Shown here: positions 1-5,118 of the stretch, piece by piece
Position numbering within the stretch: position 1 is the first letter of the stretch
Layout: each line of letters opens with the position of its first letter
Origin: Luminiphilus sp.
Lineage (GTDB): Bacteria; Pseudomonadota; Gammaproteobacteria; Pseudomonadales; Halieaceae
Direction of reading: 5' to 3'
Assembly: GCA_029251065.1 (NCBI GenBank)
Contig: JAQXEB010000289.1
Location: 1-5,136 of the forward strand
DNA: 5,136 nucleotides
Notes under the pieces: model-generated
Told to the model about the DNA's origin: nothing
Seen by the model: the letters and a program-made list of their open reading frames with translations, nothing else
The model's database searches: none
Position numbers and translations under genes: made by a program

Positions 1-260
1 GGGCCCATTTGCAGCAAACTGTCGACAAAGAGTCGGTACCCCTGCGCCGTGGGCACCCGGCCTGCAGACGTATGCGGTGACGATAAGTAGCCCCGCTCTT
101 CAAGATCAGACATAACGTTACGGATCGTCGCAGGACTCACCGACAGGCCACTTTCCACATGCAGAGCCTTGGAACCGACGGGCTGTCCCTCGCGTATGTG
201 CATGTCAACCAGTGTTCGCAAAAGCGACGCGGCACGTGTTGATAGACCTTCAGATGACAT
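1..260 (-). CDS. hrcA: Heat-inducible transcription repressor HrcA, N-terminal part (runs off left edge)
   Basis: HrcA represses heat-shock chaperone genes by binding CIRCE operators, with GroEL promoting its folding. I translated the reverse strand by hand: the ATG at 260-258 opens 86 full codons that stay open to the edge. Visible landmarks are QPVGSKAL (residues 26-33), SPATIRNVMSDLEERGYL (42-59), which carries the recognition helix of the winged-helix domain, and SPHTSAGRVPTAQGYR (61-76), the family's conserved wing and linker. The C-terminal regulatory domain lies outside the window. The start is supported by GAGGAG at 271-266 on the minus strand, 5 bases from the ATG, and by agreement with the usual N-terminus. 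It is divergent from recN. HrcA is absent from enterobacteria but found in various other gammaproteobacteria, where it usually sits near grpE-dnaK-dnaJ; grpE may lie just to the left (inference). The family call is firm. Confidence 0.95.
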   Translation of the reverse strand, partial: MSSEGLSTRAASLLRTLVDMHIREGQPVGSKALHVESGLSVSPATIRNVMSDLEERGYLSSPHTSAGRVPTAQGYRLFVDSLLQMG

Positions 261-275
261 TTTGCTCTCCTCGAC

Positions 276-295
276 GGTGTGTTGTAGCACACACC
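276..295. repeat. Perfect 7-bp inverted repeat, possible hrcA operator
   Basis: GGTGTGT at 276-282 and ACACACC at 289-295 are exact inverted copies separated by six bases. The repeat lies 15 bases upstream of the hrcA start and just before its Shine-Dalgarno sequence. On the minus strand it overlaps TGCTACAAC, which resembles an extended -10 element. A regulator bound here would block hrcA transcription. It could equally form a small hairpin at the 5' end of the hrcA transcript. It is not a CIRCE sequence, so which protein reads it, if any, is unknown. Confidence 0.45.
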
Positions 296-345
296 CCTCA
301 ACGGGCAAAGCGTGAAGTTGATCGCGTGTTTATCGCTCTGTGGTG

Positions 346-374
346 TTCCGAATCATTGAAACCTGAGCTATAAC
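346..374 (+). promoter_or_regulatory. Possible sigma-70 promoter of recN
   Basis: TATAAC at 369-374 matches five of six bases of the -10 consensus. At the right distance (17 bases) lies only a weak -35, TTCCGA at 346-351, which matches three of six bases. A better -35-like hexamer, TTGAAA at 356-361, is too close (7 bases) to work with this -10. Transcription would start near 381, leaving a leader of about 20 bases with AAAGGG (383-388) as the ribosome site. The weak -35 makes this tentative. Confidence 0.35.
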
Positions 375-379
375 GTCAG
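363..379. promoter_or_regulatory. CTGA-N9-TCAG dyad over the recN -10 region (LexA-like, wrong spacing)
   Basis: CTGAGCTATAACGTCAG places inverted CTGA and TCAG arms on either side of the TATAAC hexamer. E. coli-type LexA boxes read CTG-N10-CAG (16 bases), whereas this element is CTG-N11-CAG (17 bases), one base too long. recN is a classic SOS gene, and the position over the -10 is where an operator would be expected. The spacing mismatch and short arms mean chance is a real alternative. Confidence 0.25.
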
Positions 380-400
380 TGTGAAAGGGCCATAATAACG

Positions 401-2047
401 ATGCTGACTGACCTATCCATTCGCGACTACGCCATTGTCCAGCGCCTCGATGTAGAGCTGCGCGGCGGTATGACCTGCGTCACAGGTGAGACTGGTGCGG
501 GAAAATCAATTTTATTGGATGCGCTGGGACTGTGTATTGGCGATAGAGCGGACGCCCGAGCCGTGCGTGCCGGTGCCGATCGCGCTGAGATATCGGCCTT
601 GTTTTGCGTCGAAGACCTCCCACTGGCGCGTGACTGGCTTGAGCGTGCGGCTCTCATTGAGGGCCATGAGTGCTTAATTCGGCGCACTGTGACTCAAGAT
701 GGACGATCGCGCGCCTTTATTAACGGCACCCCGGCGACCTTAGCGCAGTGCGCAGAGCTGGGTGAACTCTTGGTCGACATACACAGCCAGCACGCGCATC
801 AGTCTCTATTGCGGCGTGCTGTCCAACGGGCCTTGCTCGACGCATTTGCAGGCACCGAGGCCGATGCCCACGCCGTGGCTGAAGAAGCCCAAACCCTTCG
901 CGACCTCAAGCACGAGCTCGAGGTCCTGCGCTCTTCGAGTCATGAGGTGGCTGAACGCCGAGACCTGCTCAACTATCAAATTAATGAACTCGCAGAGCTC
1001 GCCTTTGGTGAATCGGAGCTTGAGACACTTGAGAACGACCAGACTCTCTTAAGTCACGCGACATGGATCATGGAAACAGTTCACGGGGTGGCCGAGCAGT
1101 GCGCAGATCTCGGTGATCGACTGCGGTCCTCGGTTAGTGCCCTGACCGATGAACGACTCGGGCCCAAGATTGAGGAAGGTCGCGATCTCATCGCATCCTC
1201 TCAAATTCAACTGGAGGAAGCAGCATCGGAGCTGACCCGCTACCTCGACGCGATTGAACTGGATCCGCAACGTTTACGAGCGGTCGAAGCGCGTTTAGAT
1301 GTTGCCTACACACTGTCGCGCAAACACCGTATTCAGCCCGCGGCTCTGGCAGGGCATCTGCAAATACTGACCGACGAGCTCGAAGGCCTTGAGCAAGGCG
1401 ACCTCAGTATCGAACGGCTCGAAGCAGAGATTAGTCGTCGACAAGCATCTTGGACTGAGCGTGCAAAAAAACTCACTCAAAAGCGAACAGTGGGTGCAAA
1501 GAGACTCGCTAAACGCGCGATGGAACTGTTGGCCCAGCTCGCTATGGACCGCTGCAGCATTGAAGTTGGCTTTATAGACCTTGAACCCGAAAGTATCGAC
1601 CCACGCGGTCTAGAAGAAATCGAAATCTGGATTGCGACAAACCCAGGCAGCCGACCCGGACCGCTGAGTCGAGTCGCATCGGGCGGTGAGCTCTCACGGA
1701 TATCACTCGCGCTGCAAGTGGCAGTCGCGGACAACGCCACGGCACCGACGATGATTTTTGACGAGGTCGATGTGGGTGTGGGTGGTGCGATTGCCGACAT
1801 CGTCGGAAAATTACTCAACACCTTGGCCGAGAACGTCCAAGTGCTGTGCGTGACGCACCTACCGCAAGTGGCAGCTAAGGGCCAACATCACGTGAAAGTC
1901 AGCAAAGCTGGGGACAAACTTGTTACGACAAAACTAGACTACTTGTCAGAGGACGAGCGTGTTGAAGAACTCAGCCGAATGCTGGGCGGCGCAGTGGTCA
2001 CCCAAGCGACGCGCGCGAACGCACGAGAGCTACTGGCCGCGCGCTAG
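401..2047 (+). CDS. recN: DNA repair protein RecN (SMC-like ATPase)
   Basis: RecN is a cytosolic SMC-family ATPase that is recruited early to DNA double-strand breaks and helps RecA-dependent recombination repair. The 548-residue product is full length for the family. The N-terminal half of the ATPase has Walker A GETGAGKS (residues 29-36). A long helical, coiled-coil-prone region rich in Glu, Leu and Arg spans roughly 155-380. The C-terminal half has the ABC signature SGGELSR (427-433), Walker B MIFDEVD (451-457) with catalytic Glu455, a glycine-rich D-loop VGVGG, and the switch histidine in VTHLPQVAA (His486). The start MLTDLSIRDYAIV matches the usual RecN opening; AAAGGG lies about 12 bases upstream, slightly far. 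The TAG stop overlaps the fur stop by four bases on the other strand. No consensus LexA box is visible, although RecN is SOS-controlled in E. coli. Confidence 0.98.
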   Translation: MLTDLSIRDYAIVQRLDVELRGGMTCVTGETGAGKSILLDALGLCIGDRADARAVRAGADRAEISALFCVEDLPLARDWLERAALIEGHECLIRRTVTQDGRSRAFINGTPATLAQCAELGELLVDIHSQHAHQSLLRRAVQRALLDAFAGTEADAHAVAEEAQTLRDLKHELEVLRSSSHEVAERRDLLNYQINELAELAFGESELETLENDQTLLSHATWIMETVHGVAEQCADLGDRLRSSVSALTDERLGPKIEEGRDLIASSQIQLEEAASELTRYLDAIELDPQRLRAVEARLDVAYTLSRKHRIQPAALAGHLQILTDELEGLEQGDLSIERLEAEISRRQASWTERAKKLTQKRTVGAKRLAKRAMELLAQLAMDRCSIEVGFIDLEPESIDPRGLEEIEIWIATNPGSRPGPLSRVASGGELSRISLALQVAVADNATAPTMIFDEVDVGVGGAIADIVGKLLNTLAENVQVLCVTHLPQVAAKGQHHVKVSKAGDKLVTTKLDYLSEDERVEELSRMLGGAVVTQATRANARELLAAR

Positions 2048-2055
2048 CGCTTTTT
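2039..2055 (+). terminator. Short GC hairpin plus T5, possible weak recN terminator
   Basis: GCGC (2039-2042), loop GCTA, GCGC (2047-2050) is followed directly by TTTTT (2051-2055). The four-pair stem is short for an intrinsic terminator, so efficiency would be low. The structure contains the recN stop codon, and its T-run lies opposite the last Lys codons of fur. The core GCGCTAGCGC (2041-2050) is also a perfect 10-base palindrome. No T-run follows on the fur strand, so it would act on recN only. Confidence 0.3.
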
Positions 2056-2457
2056 CCTGACGTAAAGAACCAGCGAATGATCAATAATCTCAAAGCCCTG
2101 CTCAGCGGCAATGGCGTGCTGACGCGCTTCGATTTCGCTGTCGACAAACTCGATCACCTCGTTGGTGTCCACGTCGACCATGTGGTCGTGATGATCGTCA
2201 GTGGCAAGCTCAAAGACAGAGTGACCCGATTCGAAGTTGTGTCGCTCCACCAACCCCGCTGTTTCAAATTGGGTTAACACCCGGTACACAGTCGCCAGCC
2301 CCACGTCATCGCCCGCGTCCCGAAGTCGCTGATACACGTCTTCCGCACTCAGGTGCGCACCCTCATCGGTCGATTCACTTAAAATCGACAAGATATTGAT
2401 TCTGGGCAAGGTGACTTTTAGCCCCGCTCGCTTTAAATCGATATTTTGGTTCGCCAC
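2044..2457 (-). CDS. fur: Ferric uptake regulator Fur
   Basis: Fur is a cytosolic Fe(II)-dependent dimeric repressor of iron-uptake genes. The 137-residue product aligns by eye along its whole length with pseudomonad Fur. The N-terminal winged helix includes KAGLKVTLPR-like residues (10-19), SAEDVY (37-42) and the recognition helix region VGLATVYRVLTQFE (52-65). The dimerisation domain carries the metal ligands: His35 and Glu83, the HHDH cluster (89-92), Glu103, Glu110 and His127, ending in LVLYVRKK. The protein has no cysteine at all; positions matching the E. coli zinc CxxC are Asp95 and Thr98. The start is a GTG (2457-2455) with GAGGA (2468-2464) six bases upstream, and it agrees with the family N-terminus. 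It is divergent from bamE and shares a four-base stop overlap with recN. I see no clear Fur box in its promoter region. Confidence 0.98.
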   Translation of the reverse strand: MANQNIDLKRAGLKVTLPRINILSILSESTDEGAHLSAEDVYQRLRDAGDDVGLATVYRVLTQFETAGLVERHNFESGHSVFELATDDHHDHMVDVDTNEVIEFVDSEIEARQHAIAAEQGFEIIDHSLVLYVRKKR

Positions 2458-2523
2458 AGTATTTCCTCGAAGATGTTGATTAGGGGTATGATGCCAGTCG
2501 TCTACACTACAGGAAAGCCTGCC
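2458..2523. promoter_or_regulatory. fur-bamE divergent intergenic region
   Basis: Only 66 bases separate the GTG of fur from the TTG of bamE, so their promoters must overlap. Rightward, TATGAT at 2487-2492 matches five of six -10 bases, but no good -35 lies 16-18 bases before it. TTGATT at 2476-2481 would pair only with TACACT (2503-2508) at an overlong 21-base spacing. No leftward promoter for fur stands out. No repeated NATWAT hexamers of a Fur box are present between the starts. Ribosome sites for both genes are clear. Confidence 0.5.
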
Positions 2524-2526
2524 TTG
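2511..2526 (+). promoter_or_regulatory. Ribosome binding site and TTG start that fix the bamE N-terminus
   Basis: AGGAAAG (2511-2517) precedes a TTG (2524-2526) with nine bases between AGGA and the start codon. Starting here gives a textbook lipoprotein signal peptide beginning (M)KRRS. Upstream in-frame ATGs at 2446, 2473, 2488 and 2491 would add 12-26 residues ahead of the positive n-region; the one at 2446 lies inside the fur coding region on the other strand. Confidence 0.8.
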
Positions 2527-2991
2527 AAACGTCGTTCGCCTAATCTCTTTACTTCGCCGCTGTTACTGTCCTTCATATTGTCGCTCACGACCGTGGCCGG
2601 CTGCAGCAACATTGGCTTTCCTGGCGTTTATCGGATCAACGTGGATCAGGGGAACATTGTCGACCAAGACATGGTCGATCAGTTGAAGCCGGAGATGACG
2701 CGCCGGCAGGTCCGCTTTGTCCTGGGGACCCCTATTATTGAAGACACCTTCAACAATGATCGCTGGGACTATGTGCGGGTACTTCGTCGGGGAGACGACG
2801 TACTCTTTCGCACGCAGCTTACGGTGATTTTCGAAAATGACGTGTTGGCGGACGTAGAGGGTGACTTAGTCAGCGACAATTGGCCTGAGCCAAAAGCGGA
2901 GTCAGATGCAAATACAGATGCAGGGACAGACACCGGGTCTGAGGGCGAGGCGAACACAGACGTCGAAGCTGCTGCTGACGCCAACCGTTAA
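2524..2991 (+). CDS. bamE: Outer membrane protein assembly factor BamE (SmpA/OmlA lipoprotein)
   Basis: BamE is a small periplasm-facing lipoprotein of the BAM complex, which inserts beta-barrel proteins into the outer membrane; it stabilises the BamA-BamD contact. From the TTG start the protein has 155 residues: a basic n-region (KRR), a hydrophobic stretch (about 8-24) and lipobox VAGC with acylated Cys27. Ser at +2 is compatible with sorting to the outer membrane. Family motifs follow: YRINVDQGN, then LKPEMTRRQVRFVLGTP, then DTFNNDRWDYV. The folded domain ends near residue 117. About 38 further residues (118-155) form an acidic Asp/Glu/Ala/Thr/Gly tail that E. coli BamE (113 residues) lacks. 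The gene is divergent from fur, and its TAA shares four bases with the stop of rnfH. A longer reading from the ATG at 2446 is possible but less likely. Confidence 0.95.
   Translation: MKRRSPNLFTSPLLLSFILSLTTVAGCSNIGFPGVYRINVDQGNIVDQDMVDQLKPEMTRRQVRFVLGTPIIEDTFNNDRWDYVRVLRRGDDVLFRTQLTVIFENDVLADVEGDLVSDNWPEPKAESDANTDAGTDTGSEGEANTDVEAAADANR
2903..2938 (+). repeat. Imperfect 12-bp tandem repeat in the bamE tail
   Basis: Three units of 12 bases follow one another: CAGATGCAAATA (2903-2914), CAGATGCAGGGA (2915-2926) and CAGACACCGGGT (2927-2938). Units one and two share nine bases and the third has decayed. The period is four codons, so gain or loss of a unit would keep the frame. It encodes part of the Asp/Ala/Thr-rich extension of BamE. 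Confidence 0.65.
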
Positions 2992-3287
2992 CCGCGCTCT
3001 GCTTTAGCCTTTTCAGCTCTCGCACGACGAACAGCTTTAGGGTCCACTAAAAGGTCTCGGTACACTTCAACCCGCTCGCCCTCTGCCAACACGTGTGTAC
3101 CGGCAACGGCCTTCCCAAAAACACCGAGTCGCATTGCCTCAGGCTCCACCAAGCCATCAAAAAAACGACCTAAATTGGCCTGTGCAACGGCCTGAGTCGC
3201 CGTCGTCCCGGCTGCAACCGACAATTTTTCAATGCGTTGCTTGTCGGGTAAGGCATAAGCCACTTCGACGTTCAGCATCTCGGACAT
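2988..3287 (-). CDS. rnfH: RnfH/RatB (PasI) family ubiquitin-like-fold protein
   Basis: This 99-residue protein belongs to the UPF0125/RnfH family, which has a beta-grasp (ubiquitin-like) fold. Family marks are VEVAYALPDKQ (7-17), the central LGVFGKAV (54-61) and the C-terminal GERVEVYRDLLVDPKAVRRARA (70-91), which is nearly diagnostic. A basic/acidic tail, EKAKAERG, ends it. The name comes from Rhodobacter rnf clusters, but the function is not settled; the E. coli homologue RatB/PasI has been proposed as a partner of RatA, which is disputed. Here it follows ratA by six bases, consistent with a joint transcript. The chosen ATG (3287-3285) has no strong Shine-Dalgarno sequence. Met4 (3278) is an alternative with no better site, so translation probably relies on coupling to ratA. 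Its TAA overlaps the bamE stop. Confidence 0.93.
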   Translation of the reverse strand: MSEMLNVEVAYALPDKQRIEKLSVAAGTTATQAVAQANLGRFFDGLVEPEAMRLGVFGKAVAGTHVLAEGERVEVYRDLLVDPKAVRRARAEKAKAERG

Positions 3288-3293
3288 AGGGTT

Positions 3294-3737
3294 TTAAACG
3301 CTCTGTTTTTGCAGTTGATTGGCTCGCTTTACCATGGCGTCGACCATGTCGTTCGCAACGGTTTCAAACAGCCGGCTCGCCGCCATCTTAATAAGTCCTG
3401 TTCGTAATTGAAATGTCATCTCAAGAGATACTCGACATGCCTCATCACTGAGGGCTTCAAACCGCCACTCACCGCCTAAGGAATCAAACGGTCCGTCCTC
3501 GAGCATCAGGGAAATAGCGCTTGGTGGCGTGTTGGTGTTTCGTGTGATGAAGGACTGCTTGACACCCGCCTTAGAGAGCTCAAGTCGGGCGACTACCCCT
3601 CGCTCTGTGGTCTGTAGAATCTCTGCGCCGCTGCAGCCCGGCAGAAATTCGGGATAACGCGCAATGTCGGCAACAAGCGCGTACATAGTCTGTGCCGAAT
3701 GAGCCAGTAATGCGGTTTTATGAATAGTGGTCGCCAC
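3294..3737 (-). CDS. ratA: RatA-type START/COQ10-like domain protein
   Basis: This 147-residue protein has the size and pattern of the RatA/YfjG family in the SRPBCC (START-like) superfamily, relatives of the mitochondrial coenzyme-Q chaperone Coq10. Marks are the N-terminal ALVADIARYPEFLPGC (20-35) and the strongly conserved GPFDSLGGEWRF (82-93). A long C-terminal helix, FETVANDMVDAMVKRANQL, closes the hydrophobic cavity. E. coli RatA was described as a toxin that blocks 70S ribosome association, but lipid or quinone binding fits the fold; which applies here cannot be told from sequence. The start is a GTG (3737-3735) with GAGGGG (3749-3744) six bases away. That ribosome site overlaps the stop codon of the upstream transporter gene, which predicts translational coupling. 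rnfH follows after six bases. Confidence 0.95.
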   Translation of the reverse strand: MATTIHKTALLAHSAQTMYALVADIARYPEFLPGCSGAEILQTTERGVVARLELSKAGVKQSFITRNTNTPPSAISLMLEDGPFDSLGGEWRFEALSDEACRVSLEMTFQLRTGLIKMAASRLFETVANDMVDAMVKRANQLQKQSV

Positions 3738-3750
3738 AGCCTGCCCCTCA
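3738..3750 (-). promoter_or_regulatory. Ribosome site of ratA embedded in the transporter stop codon
   Basis: On the minus strand TGAGGGGCAGGCT runs straight into the GTG of ratA. Its first three bases (3750-3748) are the transporter's TGA stop, and GAGGGG (3749-3744) is the Shine-Dalgarno sequence. Ribosomes finishing the transporter would arrive exactly at the ratA initiation site, a classic coupling geometry. Confidence 0.7.
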
Positions 3751-5118
3751 ACCCGCCACGCGCATAAACGCCAGAACGCTCAGCGTAAAACACAAGACGG
3801 GGGTCAGCCAGCGCAAGATAAAAAACCACAGGTAAAAAACGTAAAAGGGTTCTTGAAATGTCTCAGTACGAAGAATGGGGCGTGGCACGCGCCAGCCCGC
3901 AAACAATGCCGTCACACCCAATACCGCGGGCACAAGTACAGGCACAAGCCATGAGTCCATGGTCAAGCGCGTCGCTTGATGGGTTATTGCCAACGAAGCC
4001 GACAACCACAATCCCAAGGCAACAAGCCCCATAGCAATGGGTCTTGGGACGTAAAGCTCACGCCGTAAAATGGAGACCATAGGCTCGACGAGTGCAATTA
4101 ACGCCGCCAAACTCGACAGTAGAATCGAACCCATAACAAGGACGCCGTAAAGCTCACCGGTGGGCAGATTGACGAACGCGTAGGGAATGGCCACCACAAA
4201 AAGCGCCAACCCTTGTGTCATTTCAACGTCGACTGCCGCCGTTATTGCGACAATAACAATCGCCAGCAAAAGCATAGCCGCCGTATCAAGAATACCGACC
4301 GCAATGACCGAACGAATCAAGGGCAGACCCTGTGGTGAACGACTTCCGAAGACCAAGCCTACGCCAACGCCTGCGCCCAAGCTGGACAAAGCAGTCAACG
4401 CGGCCGTCACCACCCCCTGCTGTGTTAACTGCTCAGGTCTGAATTTGAAAATCCATTCGTTAGCCGCTGATAAATTTCCGACCTCAAACGCAAAGCCCAA
4501 ACTGGCGTAGATCATGAGTAGGATCATCGGCATGAGTAACCACCCAGCGAGCAGCAAGACCACCTGTGGTCCGGGCAGTGCCGCTAACATGACGACGAAA
4601 ATGAGCACACCGAGTATTTTTAAGTGATCAGCGGTCTGAATGTTACTCAGGCTCGCCACAATGTCGGTGGCACTGGCTGAGTTCCACTGATTCTCGTAGA
4701 CCGCAAGGGTCGCCTCGGCGCCTAATACCAATGGAACCAGCAGTAAGGTTGCGACCAGAAACGCCAACAGTGCCTGTAAAGCACCGATCCAACGCCAGCG
4801 CGTATCGCGACCCGCGAGCGATGCAACCCATTGGACTGAGCCCATAGGAGAGCTTCGCCCCATACTTCCAATGCTCAGCTCTACCACCAATACGGGACAC
4901 ACAACCACAGCAAGTACGGCGAGGTACACCAATAAAAACGCACCACCACCCTGCTCGCCAATGACATAGGGCAAACGCAACACATTACCCAAGCCAAGGG
5001 ACACGGCTAACAAGGCAAAAATGAGCGTCGTACGCCCCCGCCACGGCTGTTGAACGTTACTGTCCAATTCGACCTTCCATTGAGCTAAGTTACGACTATA
5101 AACATCAGACACTGACAT
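3748..5118 (-). CDS. Sodium:neurotransmitter symporter (SNF/NSS) family transporter
   Basis: This 456-residue inner-membrane protein belongs to the LeuT-fold SNF family, which imports amino acids or related amines with Na+. Length and about twelve hydrophobic segments fit bacterial members such as MhsT. TM1 holds GLGNVLRLPY (42-51), in which Asn45 and Arg48 match LeuT Na1-site Asn27 and gate Arg30. It is followed by GEQGGGAFLLVYL (54-66), the family's second hallmark. The TM6 region has LSSLGAGVGVGLVFGS, and TM7 starts ILDT as in many bacterial relatives. The usual NIWRFPY is altered to NVLRLPY, so this is a divergent member; its substrate cannot be named. The start ATG (5118-5116) has no clear Shine-Dalgarno sequence in the 18 bases visible. 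It leads the unit with ratA and rnfH, ten bases before ratA; its promoter must lie mostly beyond the edge. Confidence 0.92.
   Translation of the reverse strand: MSVSDVYSRNLAQWKVELDSNVQQPWRGRTTLIFALLAVSLGLGNVLRLPYVIGEQGGGAFLLVYLAVLAVVVCPVLVVELSIGSMGRSSPMGSVQWVASLAGRDTRWRWIGALQALLAFLVATLLLVPLVLGAEATLAVYENQWNSASATDIVASLSNIQTADHLKILGVLIFVVMLAALPGPQVVLLLAGWLLMPMILLMIYASLGFAFEVGNLSAANEWIFKFRPEQLTQQGVVTAALTALSSLGAGVGVGLVFGSRSPQGLPLIRSVIAVGILDTAAMLLLAIVIVAITAAVDVEMTQGLALFVVAIPYAFVNLPTGELYGVLVMGSILLSSLAALIALVEPMVSILRRELYVPRPIAMGLVALGLWLSASLAITHQATRLTMDSWLVPVLVPAVLGVTALFAGWRVPRPILRTETFQEPFYVFYLWFFILRWLTPVLCFTLSVLAFMRVAG

Larger units (their letters stand above)
261..400. promoter_or_regulatory. hrcA-recN divergent intergenic region
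   Basis: These 140 bases separate two genes transcribed away from each other and must carry both promoters unless one is read from outside. Next to hrcA are its Shine-Dalgarno sequence and a perfect inverted repeat. Next to recN are a TATAAC hexamer, a CTGA/TCAG dyad and AAAGGG. No small ORF with a convincing ribosome site is visible here. A complete CIRCE operator (TTAGCACTC, 9 bases, GAGTGCTAA) is not present; only GTGCTA (minus strand, 290-285) resembles the inner part of one arm. Confidence 0.7.

Noticed and set aside
338..353. CTGT at 338 as the left half of a LexA box
   Set aside because: The matching ACAG half is absent at the required distance; GAAT is found there.
762..1052. 96-codon rightward frame in another phase of recN
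   Set aside because: It overlaps conserved RecN coding sequence and resembles no family.
1477..1821. 114-codon leftward frame inside recN
   Set aside because: It is antisense to the RecN signature and Walker B region and has low-complexity Ser/Ala/Pro content typical of a shadow frame.
2011..2024. GCGCGC run near the end of recN as a structural repeat
   Set aside because: It encodes ordinary Ala-Thr-Arg-Ala codons and has no repeat partner elsewhere in the window.
2429..2460. AT-rich stretch with GATATT near the fur start as a Fur box
   Set aside because: It lies within the fur coding start and only one hexamer resembles the motif; no 9-1-9 or three-hexamer array is present.
3287..3294. 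RatA-RnfH as a toxin-antitoxin pair
   Set aside because: The arrangement is conserved housekeeping synteny, the toxin role is disputed even in E. coli, and nothing in the sequence shows toxin-antitoxin regulation.
3727..3954. Rightward frame spanning the ratA start and transporter end
   Set aside because: The product is rich in Lys, Gln and Arg, as expected from reading opposite a hydrophobic tail, and the operon on the other strand explains this DNA.
4187..4510. 107-codon rightward reading frame inside the transporter gene
   Set aside because: It lies wholly opposite a well-supported membrane protein gene, its Thr/Ala/Lys-rich product looks like an antisense shadow, and no ribosome site stands out.
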